25,127 nt of DNA from Deltaproteobacteria bacterium UBA5329 (lineage in GTDB: Bacteria; Desulfobacterota; Syntrophorhabdia; Syntrophorhabdales; Syntrophorhabdaceae), in contig DHQV01000085.1 in NCBI GenBank assembly GCA_002408185.1, positions 29,642 through 54,768 of the forward strand. Reading direction: 5' to 3'. Shown here piece after piece: positions 1 through 6,908 of the stretch; positions within the stretch are counted from its first letter, which is position 1; every line of letters begins with the position of its first letter. The position numbers and the translations under genes were made by a program. Under the pieces are notes generated by a model. The model had not been told where the DNA came from. It made no database searches and saw only the letters and a list, made by a program, of their open reading frames with translations.

Positions 1-1358
1 CCGAGGAGTTTTTCCTTTCCGGACTTGAAGTCAGCGACCTCTTTGGGTGACCTGGCGAGTATAGCCTCAATGATCTTTTCGATCGCGCCTTCGTCAGATA
101 TCTGAAGGAGTCCTTTGTCCTTTACATACTGCGCCGGAGAAACTCCCGTACGGTAGATCTCGGGGAATATTTCTTTGCCGATCTTGTTGCTTATTGTGCC
201 GTTCTTTATGAGCGTGAGGAGCTCGGCGAGTTCGGAAGGCTTGACAGGCGAATCCTTCGGGGAAACATTTCCGTCCTTCAATTCCCTGAGCAATTCCGTC
301 ATTATAAAATTGCTGACCGTCTTCGGCTCGGGGAAAAGTTTGAGAACATCTTCGAAATAACGGGCGAGTTCCCTGTCGGACGTGAGGATCTCTACATCGT
401 AGCGGGGCAGGCCGTATTCTGTCATAAAACGGTCCATCTTTTCGAGCGGCAGTTCGGGCACGGTGCTCTTCACACTGTCGACCCACGCATCATCGATCAT
501 GACGGGAAGGAGGTCCGGCTCCGGGAAATACCGGTAGTCATGCGCCTCCTCCTTGCCGCGCATAGAGTAGGTCACACCCTCTTCGGCGTTGAACAGCCGC
601 GTCTCCTGAACGACGCTCCCACCTTTTTTGATAAGGGCGATCTGGCGTTCGATCTCGTAATCTAGGGATCTCTCGATGTATCGAAAGGAGTTCAGGTTCT
701 TGAGCTCCGTCCTGGTGCCGAAGGTCTCGTCTCCCTTCTTGCGCACCGATACGTTGGCATCGCACCGGAAACTGCCTTCCTCCATGTTGCCGTCGCATAT
801 TTCAAGGTACATGAGGATATCTCGCAGGGACTTGAGATATGCGGTAGCTTCCGCGGGAGTCCTCAGGTCCGGTTCGCTGACTATCTCGAGGAGCGGGGTG
901 CTCGACCGGTTATAATCGACCATGCTGTAGCTGCTCGTGTCGATCGTTCTTTCGTGAACGAGTTTACCGGCGTCCTCTTCCATGTGTATCCGCAGGATCC
1001 GTATGCGCTTTATCTGCCCGTCGACGATGATGTCGAGCCAGCCGTTATTGCAGATGGGTTCTTCGTACTGCGATATCTGGTATCCTTTCGGAAGGTCGGG
1101 ATAAAAATAGTTCTTTCGTGCAAAGACGCTTTTCCGGCTTATCGAGCAATGAAGCGCGAGTCCAAGCTTGATCGCAAATTCGACCACTTTCTTATTGAGT
1201 ACCGGCAGCGCCCCGGGGAGTCCCATGCACGTCGGGCACGTATGACTGTTGGGCTCGGCCCCGAATTCCGTCGAGCAGCCGCAGAATATCTTGCTTTGTG
1301 CCAAAAGATGTGCATGGACCTCTAGGCCCATCACGCCTTCATAATCCCCATAATCCAC
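1..1358 (-). CDS. gatB: Aspartyl/glutamyl-tRNA(Asn/Gln) amidotransferase subunit B (partial, C-terminus off the left edge)
   Basis: GatB is the kinase and tRNA-binding subunit of GatCAB, which converts Glu-tRNA(Gln) and/or Asp-tRNA(Asn) to the amidated forms in the cytoplasm. Translation is open from a GTG at 1356-1358 to the window edge (452 codons). It shows the GatB signatures YPDLPKGYQISQYEEP (about residues 86-101), IHMEEDAGKL and DYNRSSTPLLEIVSEPD. The zinc cysteines C26, C28, C41 and C44 sit in the CGCSTEFG...HTCPTCMGLPG region. The C-terminal GatB/YqeY tRNA-binding domain follows and ends at SGKEKLL, so perhaps 25-30 residues are missing by comparison with the family. The GTG start is supported by a GAGGTG Shine-Dalgarno (SD) element 4 nt upstream and by the family N-terminus. 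No gatA or gatC is visible; they may lie outside the window. Very sure of the identity. Confidence 0.97.
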   Translation of the reverse strand, partial: MDYGDYEGVMGLEVHAHLLAQSKIFCGCSTEFGAEPNSHTCPTCMGLPGALPVLNKKVVEFAIKLGLALHCSISRKSVFARKNYFYPDLPKGYQISQYEEPICNNGWLDIIVDGQIKRIRILRIHMEEDAGKLVHERTIDTSSYSMVDYNRSSTPLLEIVSEPDLRTPAEATAYLKSLRDILMYLEICDGNMEEGSFRCDANVSVRKKGDETFGTRTELKNLNSFRYIERSLDYEIERQIALIKKGGSVVQETRLFNAEEGVTYSMRGKEEAHDYRYFPEPDLLPVMIDDAWVDSVKSTVPELPLEKMDRFMTEYGLPRYDVEILTSDRELARYFEDVLKLFPEPKTVSNFIMTELLRELKDGNVSPKDSPVKPSELAELLTLIKNGTISNKIGKEIFPEIYRTGVSPAQYVKDKGLLQISDEGAIEKIIEAILARSPKEVADFKSGKEKLL

Positions 1359-1402
1359 GATACACCTCGTTAATATGCATAAATTGCTGAAGAAACATGG
1401 AA

Positions 1403-1432
1403 ACTATACACCAGTTGGACGTACCATTTCAA
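1403..1432 (-). promoter_or_regulatory. Putative sigma70-like promoter of gatB
   Basis: Reading the minus strand, TTGAAA (1427-1432) and TATAGT (1403-1408) are separated by 18 bp. The predicted start of transcription would be about 38 nt upstream of the gatB GTG. Called by eye from hexamer match and spacing only. Confidence 0.5.
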
Positions 1433-1525
1433 TAAACGGCATCAAGCTTACGAGGAATATATTCCAATGATTTACCTGATGTGATACAAAATTAGCACGG
1501 TCAAAACCAATCCGGGAGAAAACAT

Positions 1526-2377
1526 ATGGATCCAAAAGTGGTCAATATTGTAAAGAAAACGGAATTTACATTCAAAAAATTCGTGAAGTGGATCGTTATT
1601 ATCATCTTTCTGGTTATTATTGTTGTTATTGTCAATCCATTTGTGATCGTCGGTCCGGGTGAACGCGGAATCGTGCTGACATTCGGCGCGGTTCAAAAGA
1701 CAGTACTCGGTGAAGGGCTCCACTTCCGGGTCCCCATCATGCAGAAGATCATCAAGATAGATGTCCGGGTCCATAAATCCCAAACCGATGCCGAATCGGT
1801 GTCAAAAGACCTTCAGGACACCCATTCCACAATAGCCGTCAACTATCATATCATCCCGGAGATGGCAAACTGGGTATACCAGAACCTCGGCATACAGTAT
1901 AAGGAGCGCATCATTGACCCGGCGGTCCAGGAAGTGGTCAAGGCGATAACGGCCAGGTACACGGCGGTGGAGCTCATTACCCAGCGCGAACGTGTCCGGT
2001 CCGAGATCAAGGAACTCCTAAAAAGTCGTCTCATAGGGTACAACATCAATGTCGACGATTTTTCGATCGTCAATTTCAGGTTTTCGCAGCAGTTCACGCA
2101 GGCGATCGAGTCGAAGCAGACCGCCGAGCAGTTTGCATTGAAAGCCCAGAGGGACCTCGAGCGCATCAAGATCGAAGCGGAGCAGAAGGTGACGCAGGCA
2201 AAGGCGGAAGCGGAGGCACTTCGCCTGCAGAAGGCAAATATCACGCCGGAGCTCGTGAAGCTCAGGCAAATAGAGGCGTCAATGAAGGCCATAGACAAAT
2301 GGGACGGCCACATGCCTAAGGTTACAGGCGGTTCGGTGCCTTTTATTGATGTGAAGAGCTTTGAAAAGGAAAAGTAA
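1526..2377 (+). CDS. SPFH/prohibitin-family membrane protein, HflC-like
   Basis: This 283-aa protein belongs to the SPFH (stomatin/prohibitin/flotillin/HflK-C) group. Such proteins oligomerise at the inner membrane and organise microdomains or modulate proteases such as FtsH. Visible: one strong N-terminal TM segment (about 22-42, very rich in Ile and Val), then a band-7/SPFH domain beginning VGPGERGIVLTFG (about 43-55) and GLHFRVP, then a charged Ala/Glu/Lys/Gln-rich coiled coil (about 195-245, with SKQTAEQFALKAQRDLERIK-type sequence). The ATG at 1526 has a GGGAG ribosome site. No hflK partner is adjacent; instead its last codons overlap the next gene, mtgA, by 17 bp. That makes a co-translated SPFH-glycosyltransferase pair and suggests a link to envelope synthesis. 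The exact subfamily (HflC versus generic prohibitin) is uncertain. Confidence 0.85.
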   Translation: MDPKVVNIVKKTEFTFKKFVKWIVIIIFLVIIVVIVNPFVIVGPGERGIVLTFGAVQKTVLGEGLHFRVPIMQKIIKIDVRVHKSQTDAESVSKDLQDTHSTIAVNYHIIPEMANWVYQNLGIQYKERIIDPAVQEVVKAITARYTAVELITQRERVRSEIKELLKSRLIGYNINVDDFSIVNFRFSQQFTQAIESKQTAEQFALKAQRDLERIKIEAEQKVTQAKAEAEALRLQKANITPELVKLRQIEASMKAIDKWDGHMPKVTGGSVPFIDVKSFEKEK

Positions 2378-3230
2378 AAAGAAGAAAAAGAATAAACCTG
2401 GCGGGTTCTTCCGGTTCATCATATCGATGTGTGCGCTGGGCATCTTGATTGTATCGGGTTTCGGCACATTCTACCTCGTTTATCCCGACGTGTCGAAACT
2501 CAAGAAACAAAATCCGGGCAAAACGTCCTTTATGGAGTATCGTGAAAACGAGTACAGCACAAAGGGCAAGAAAATAAAGATCGAGCAAAAATGGGTGCCC
2601 TTAGGGTCCATATCACCGTACCTCATGAAGGCAGTTCTCATTGCAGAGGATGACAAGTTCTGGAGGCACCATGGATTTGACAAAGAGGCGATCCAGAAGG
2701 CTTTCGAGAAGAACCTCGAATCAGGGAAGTTCAAGCTGGGCGGAAGCACGATAAGCCAGCAGCTCACGAAAAATCTTTATTTAACACCCGCCAAGAACCC
2801 CGTCCGCAAGATCAAAGAGGCCATAATCACCTGGAGGCTCGAGAGGGCGCTGACAAAGCGGCGGATACTGGAACTATACCTCAATGTTGTTGAATGGGGT
2901 GAGGGCGTGTTTGGTGCCGAGGTAGCAGCCCGCAGGCATTTTGGAAAGCCGGCGGCGGCGCTCACGGCCGAAGAAGCGGCCAAACTGGCGGCTGTGCTTC
3001 CCAACCCGAGGCGCTACCGGGTGGACGGTACATCGAAGTATGTCGAGAGGCGGGCAAAGGTCATTTACAGCATTATGGCAAAACGTGGCATCGTGGTCCC
3101 TGAATATGAAGAGGTAGTAGCAGCCCCGCCCGAGGAGATCACCGAAGCGTCTGCCACATCCACGACTGAAAAGGAAAATTTACCGCCCGCTAAAGAAACT
3201 CCCGTGTCGTATCAAGAAGAACCGAAGTAA
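2361..3230 (+). CDS. mtgA: Monofunctional peptidoglycan glycosyltransferase (GT51)
   Basis: It polymerises lipid II into glycan strands on the periplasmic face of the inner membrane, without transpeptidase activity. The 289-aa sequence has a very basic N-terminus (KRKSKKKKK), one TM segment (about 18-41), then the GT51 motifs in order: EDDKFWRHHGFD with catalytic Glu96, GGSTISQQLTKN (about 127-138), RKIKEA, and RRILELYLNVVEWG with the second conserved Glu171. A Pro/Glu-rich tail (about 250-289) follows and makes it longer than E. coli MtgA (about 240 aa). The start is a TTG at 2361 inside the end of the SPFH gene (17-bp overlap). It is preferred because it keeps the cytoplasmic basic segment before the TM; the SD is poor, which suggests translational coupling. 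The transpeptidase domain of bifunctional PBPs is absent. Its presence matters because the nearby dcw operon lacks the SEDS glycosyltransferase FtsW. Confidence 0.93.
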   Translation: MKRKSKKKKKNKPGGFFRFIISMCALGILIVSGFGTFYLVYPDVSKLKKQNPGKTSFMEYRENEYSTKGKKIKIEQKWVPLGSISPYLMKAVLIAEDDKFWRHHGFDKEAIQKAFEKNLESGKFKLGGSTISQQLTKNLYLTPAKNPVRKIKEAIITWRLERALTKRRILELYLNVVEWGEGVFGAEVAARRHFGKPAAALTAEEAAKLAAVLPNPRRYRVDGTSKYVERRAKVIYSIMAKRGIVVPEYEEVVAAPPEEITEASATSTTEKENLPPAKETPVSYQEEPK

Positions 3231-3284
3231 TTATCGGGCTTTCATTCCTATAACCTTTAGCCGTTTGCCTTTCGCCGGTGTTTC

Positions 3285-3725
3285 CTACATCGGCACGTCA
3301 TCTTCCGGTACGAAATCATCTTCGTTTTGTGATCGTGAGGAACCGAAACTTTTGCGTTCTTCCTGCGAATAACCCTGGTTCTGAACCTGACCCTGACCGG
3401 TGGGGAACATTTTCATATCGGAAGCGACGATCTCATACACCCTTCTTTTGATCCCGTCTTTTCCATCATATTCGCGAGACTGTATCCTGCCCTCAATGTA
3501 AACGAGGGATCCCTTTCTCAGGTATTCTCCGGCAATTTCCGCAAGCTTGCGCCACGCAACTATGTTGTGCCATTCCGTACGTTCCTGTCTCACGCCGGAC
3601 CGATCTTTGTATCTTTCAGACGTGGCCATTGTAAATGATGCGACGGGTGTACCATCGGTGGTATACCGTAGCTCAGGGTCCCTGCCGAGGCGGCCTACGA
3701 GCAATACTTTATTAAGATTGGACAT
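3285..3725 (-). CDS. ssb: Single-stranded DNA-binding protein
   Basis: SSB coats single-stranded DNA and recruits replication and repair enzymes through its acidic C-terminal tip. The 146-aa protein has a standard N-terminal OB-fold (about 1-108: NKVLLVGRLGRDPELRYT, EWHNIVAWRKLAE, GSLVYIEGRIQSREY), then a flexible Gln/Gly/Ser-rich linker and the acidic tail EDDFVPEDDVPM. The tip ends in Pro-Met, whereas most bacterial SSBs end in Pro-Phe; I checked the last codons directly on the complement (GAC GTG CCG ATG TAG). The ATG at 3725 has a GGGGGA ribosome site 7 nt upstream. It is convergent with mtgA, 54 bp away, with no clear terminator between them. Confidence 0.97.
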   Translation of the reverse strand: MSNLNKVLLVGRLGRDPELRYTTDGTPVASFTMATSERYKDRSGVRQERTEWHNIVAWRKLAEIAGEYLRKGSLVYIEGRIQSREYDGKDGIKRRVYEIVASDMKMFPTGQGQVQNQGYSQEERKSFGSSRSQNEDDFVPEDDVPM

Positions 3726-3767
3726 TTTTTATCCCCCTTGGATTTTTCACGGAAAAATAACTGAACA

Positions 3768-3796
3768 ATCGTATAGTATGAAAAGATAAAAGTCAA
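3768..3796 (-). promoter_or_regulatory. Putative sigma70-like promoter of ssb
   Basis: On the minus strand TTGACT (3791-3796) is followed after 17 bp by TACGAT (3768-3773), about 42 nt upstream of the ssb ATG. It suggests ssb has its own promoter rather than being read through from the radical SAM gene upstream. Confidence 0.45.
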
Positions 3797-3819
3797 TGAC
3801 GCGTTATATCGTTTAAATA

Positions 3820-5427
3820 TCAGCATATTTCGAGTCTGTTAAGCAGTCTTTCCTTTGAGACAGGTCCCAGAATGAAATCCCAGGGGAAGATCTCGTCGGG
3901 CGAACGTTCGCGCAGGGCGTAGAAATTCAGGTTAAGCGAGCTTTCCCGGACGATCCTGTTCAGGTTTTCACCGTGTGCCAGGCGGACAATTATGTCCGAT
4001 CCTCTCCGGTCTCCGCGGGACAGGACAGCTTGCATGAAGCTGAACTTTACCGAATCGTGTGTGAATACCGTGTTGTCTATTTTCCTGAAAGCGGTCCTCA
4101 GACGGGTGATCTTGTCCTTGAGTTCGCCCATGTCTGCCATGGGGATCCATTGAAAAGGGGTTGCCGCTTTAGGGACAAGGGGGCTTACATGGACCGTGAT
4201 ATTTCCGAGAGACCCCCGCGGTGCCCCGTGTTTTATCATGACATGGCGAATCTTTTTGACAAGTTCCGGTATTACGTCAACCTCATTGAGGTTTTCGCCC
4301 GGGATACCGATCATAAAGTACAGTTTGAGATTAAAAGACTTCAATTTCATTATTGCGTCGATGCGGGAAAGTATCTCGTCATCGGTAATTTTTTTGCCAA
4401 GAAATGCCCTCAAGGATTCCGTGCCTGCTTCGATACCGAATGTAAGTGTCCGGACATCGTCCTTGATGAGTTCAATAAGCTCTATGGGGACCTCGTCGAG
4501 GCGAAGTGACGGCAGGTGCACCCCGATACCCCGCTTGCGAAGGCTCTCAACAATTTCGACAATGTGCGGGTGAAACGATATCCCTCCTCCAATAATACCT
4601 GCGTCTTTTATATCGAAGGTCGTCGTCCGTATATCTTCGGAACGGAACGTGTAAAGGTTGCCGAGCAGGCAGAAGGAGCACCGGGACGGGCAGCCCCGTG
4701 TTCCTTCGATGAGGGCCATATTGCCAAATTCCGTGTCGGGCGAAATGATCGCGGATGTGCCAAGGGTGTCCCCGGAATAATGTTCGATGGTCACCGAAAA
4801 ACCAGATGGGTCAAAGGCTCCTATCTGCCCGTCTTCCCGGTATCTTATGGAGAGGGAAGCCGGGTTATACACAAAGTGAAGGGCTTCAAGCTCAATGATG
4901 ATCTTTTTCCTGTCGAGGCCCCTCAAGGCCGTGAAGCGGTCCATGAATTGAGGCAGGGTGGCCTCGATATCGCCCAGCACCATGAGATCGAAAAATGCCG
5001 AAACAGGTTCGGGATTGGCCATCACACAGATCCCGCCGGCAACTATCAGGGGAGAACGGTCGTCACGGTCCTTCGAGAAAACGGGCAGGGAAGACCGCTC
5101 TAATATTTTGACAACGTTGGGATAATCGAGTTCGAAGGAAAGAGTGAAAAAAACTACGGCAAATGATGAAAGAGGCCGCGAGCTTTCAACAGACACAAGC
5201 GGCATCCCGTCTTCGTAAAAGAACCTCTCGCACACAACATCATCGCGCTCGTTGAAAGCCCTGTAGAGGATGTGAAGAGCAAGGTTCGACATGCCGACAT
5301 GGTATGAATTAGGAAAGACGACCGCAACAGGAATTCTCCCACCCCATTTCTTGCGGACCGCGCCCTGTTCGCGGGCCAGATGTTCCTTCCAGCCGGCATT
5401 GCTCCTGTTCTTGTCTTTTTGTGACAT
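3820..5427 (-). CDS. Radical SAM protein with B12-binding-like N-terminal region
   Basis: A 535-aa radical SAM enzyme of unknown reaction. Residues about 32-160 (VAVVFPNSYHVGMSNLALHI, then VVFFTLSFELDYPNV, and GDIEATLP) resemble the cobalamin-binding-like N-terminal domain of a widespread uncharacterised family (TIGR03960-like from memory). The 4Fe-4S motif CxxxCxxC is GCPSRCSFC (C246, C250, C253). Downstream, FGIEAGTESLRAFLGK and MIGIPGE are typical SAM-radical barrel strands seen in YgiQ/MiaB-like enzymes. The DUF2344 domain that often follows in that family is not apparent; the C-terminal 130 residues are unassigned and the protein ends in Cys. The ATG at 5427 has no good SD, so the start is less certain than the gene. 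It stands alone between ftsZ and ssb. Substrate unknown. Confidence 0.85.
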   Translation of the reverse strand: MSQKDKNRSNAGWKEHLAREQGAVRKKWGGRIPVAVVFPNSYHVGMSNLALHILYRAFNERDDVVCERFFYEDGMPLVSVESSRPLSSFAVVFFTLSFELDYPNVVKILERSSLPVFSKDRDDRSPLIVAGGICVMANPEPVSAFFDLMVLGDIEATLPQFMDRFTALRGLDRKKIIIELEALHFVYNPASLSIRYREDGQIGAFDPSGFSVTIEHYSGDTLGTSAIISPDTEFGNMALIEGTRGCPSRCSFCLLGNLYTFRSEDIRTTTFDIKDAGIIGGGISFHPHIVEIVESLRKRGIGVHLPSLRLDEVPIELIELIKDDVRTLTFGIEAGTESLRAFLGKKITDDEILSRIDAIMKLKSFNLKLYFMIGIPGENLNEVDVIPELVKKIRHVMIKHGAPRGSLGNITVHVSPLVPKAATPFQWIPMADMGELKDKITRLRTAFRKIDNTVFTHDSVKFSFMQAVLSRGDRRGSDIIVRLAHGENLNRIVRESSLNLNFYALRERSPDEIFPWDFILGPVSKERLLNRLEIC

Positions 5428-5731
5428 ATGTAACTACAATACCATAAATCACCGAAAGGGTGGTAGGCACGCATCCCGGGTGTACCGATAGACTGCACAG
5501 TATGAGAAGAAACGTTCTTCAAGGGAGGACCGCCAAGGGCTGACGGAGGGATGGGGCTTTGACCCAAAACGAGGTGGGAGGGCGGCGGGACGAGAGTTTT
5601 CGCCGCCCTCCAGGTTCAGGAGGTTAGTGCAGATTGAGGTCGAAGCCATGCCCTATGCGTACTTTCTCCAACCCAGGGCTGCCGGTGTCGGGAGGCACGG
5701 TCCGCGGCCTGGGGCTGCTATTTCCATGACA
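5428..5731. other. 304-bp gene-free gap with strong secondary structure (possible structured RNA)
   Basis: No convincing gene lies between ftsZ and the radical SAM gene. One strand is markedly G/purine-rich. An 11-bp perfect hairpin has arms 5577-5587 and 5601-5611 (GGAGGGCGGCG against its complement) and a 13-nt loop. Around it sit nested complementary pairs: CTGCAC (5493-5498) with GTGCAG (5627-5632), and ACGCAT (5469-5474) with ATGCGT (5655-5660), at nearly symmetrical spacing (18 and 22 nt). A smaller hairpin is at 5506-5520 (GAAGAA/TTCTTC). This rod-like architecture recalls a small regulatory RNA such as 6S, but I could not match 6S, RNase P, tmRNA, SRP or cobalamin-riboswitch signatures. 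No T-run directly follows the hairpin on either strand, so it is not a standard intrinsic terminator for the dcw operon. Confidence 0.35.
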
Positions 5732-6898
5732 TTAATCTGCCTGCTTCCTTAAGAATGTCGGGATATCATACCGATCATCGTCAATGTCGATGGCCTCGCT
5801 TTTATGCCGGATTTCCTTGTAATCGACCTTGTAATCGATCGCTACTTTCTTTCTCATAAAGGAGGGGACATTTTCTTCGTCGAAAAGTTTCCCTTTCAGG
5901 AAAGGCTCGACCTTGTCGTCGTCGATGGCCGCCGGTTCTTCAAAACCGGTTGCTATAACGGTAATTCTGATCGTATCCTGCATTGAGGGATCGTAAACGA
6001 GGCCCCAGATGATCTTTGCGTCTTCATGGGCCTGTTCCTGTATCAGTGTCGAAGCTTCGCTGACCTCCATCAGCGTCATGTCCGTGTTGCCGGTGACGTT
6101 GATAAGGACTCCGCGTGCACCGTGGATGGAGATATCTTCAAGAAGCGGGCTTGAGATCGCTTTTTGCGCCGCATCACGGGCCCTCGATTCGCCCTGTGCC
6201 TCGCCGATACCCATGATGGCCATTCCCCGTTCGCTCATGATCGTCTTGACGTCGGCAAAGTCGACGACGACATGGCCGGACCCGACGATGAGATCGGAGA
6301 TCGAACGCACCGCATTGAGAAGGACCTCGTCGGCCTTCAGAAAGGCTTCCATGATCGTCATGTGCTTTCCGCCGATCGAAAGGAGCCTCTGGTTAGGTAT
6401 CGTGATAAGCGAGTCGACCCGCGACTTGAGCTGAGTGACCCCGTTCTCTGACTGCGCCATCCTGTCTTTTCCTTCGAATGCGAATGGTTTTGTCGTGATC
6501 GCCACCGTGAGCGCCCCGACCTCCCTCGCGATCTCGGCGATGACAGGTGACGCCCCCGTGCCCGTTCCCCCGCCGAGCCCGCAGGTGATAAAGACCATGT
6601 GGGCGCCTTTCAAATGGTCCTTTATCTTGTCGACATCTTCAAGCGCGGCCTTTTTGCCCACCTCGGGATTCGCGCCCGCACCGAGCCCTTCGGTCAGCTT
6701 TGTCCCGATCTGGATCTTGACCGGCGCCTTGCATGTGGTTAAGGATTTGATATCGGTATTGACGGCGATGAAATCAACCCCCCTAATACCTGCCTCGACC
6801 ATGTTGTTGAGTGCGTTGCACCCTCCTCCGCCTACCCCCACGACGATCAATTTTGCTGAAAAACCGTTGCTCTCGTCCATGTAAAACATTCCACCCAC
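5732..6898 (-). CDS. ftsZ: Cell division protein FtsZ (tubulin-like GTPase)
   Basis: FtsZ polymerises at midcell into the Z-ring that recruits the divisome. The 388-aa protein has the nucleotide-binding glycines GVGGGGCNALN (about 21-31), the tubulin signature GGGTGTG (109-115), SPLLEDI and ATGFEEP. It then has a short linker and the conserved C-terminal peptide DIPTFLRKQ (378-386) that binds FtsA and ZipA-like partners. Two oddities are directly visible. The T7 loop reads GHVVVDFAD (208-216), with Val211 where FtsZ normally has Asn, although both Asp residues remain. The linker also contains a second peptide-like motif, NVPSFMRKK (343-351). The start chosen is GTG at 6898, six nt after AGGAGG; ATGs three and six codons further in are alternatives. 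It is the last gene of the dcw operon, 10 bp after ftsA. Confidence 0.97.
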   Translation of the reverse strand: MGGMFYMDESNGFSAKLIVVGVGGGGCNALNNMVEAGIRGVDFIAVNTDIKSLTTCKAPVKIQIGTKLTEGLGAGANPEVGKKAALEDVDKIKDHLKGAHMVFITCGLGGGTGTGASPVIAEIAREVGALTVAITTKPFAFEGKDRMAQSENGVTQLKSRVDSLITIPNQRLLSIGGKHMTIMEAFLKADEVLLNAVRSISDLIVGSGHVVVDFADVKTIMSERGMAIMGIGEAQGESRARDAAQKAISSPLLEDISIHGARGVLINVTGNTDMTLMEVSEASTLIQEQAHEDAKIIWGLVYDPSMQDTIRITVIATGFEEPAAIDDDKVEPFLKGKLFDEENVPSFMRKKVAIDYKVDYKEIRHKSEAIDIDDDRYDIPTFLRKQAD

Positions 6899-6908
6899 CT
6901 CGCACCTC

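Noticed and set aside
954..1325. Plus-strand ORF of 123 codons opposite gatB
   Set aside because: Lies wholly antisense to a clearly conserved gatB frame and shows no domain-like pattern.
1454..1465. Perfect 12-bp palindrome GGAATATATTCC upstream of the SPFH gene
   Set aside because: Could be an operator, but a single short AT-rich palindrome without a second copy or a clear promoter beside it is not enough to call.
1846..2313. Minus-strand ORF of 155 codons opposite the SPFH gene
   Set aside because: Ser/Ala/Cys-rich shadow of the coiled-coil coding sequence; no start context or family pattern.
5577..5611. Intrinsic terminator for the dcw operon
   Set aside because: The stem is strong but no U-run follows directly on either strand (the nearest is TTTT about 6 nt past the minus-strand stem), so I left it as unexplained structure.
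5449..5649. Minus-strand ORF of 66 codons in the gap after ftsZ
   Set aside because: Low-complexity composition, overlaps the hairpin structure, no ribosome site; judged non-coding.
5428..5731. Cobalamin riboswitch, RNase P RNA, tmRNA or SRP RNA in the gap
   Set aside because: Their signature boxes are not present by eye on either strand; 6S cannot be excluded but has no positive match.
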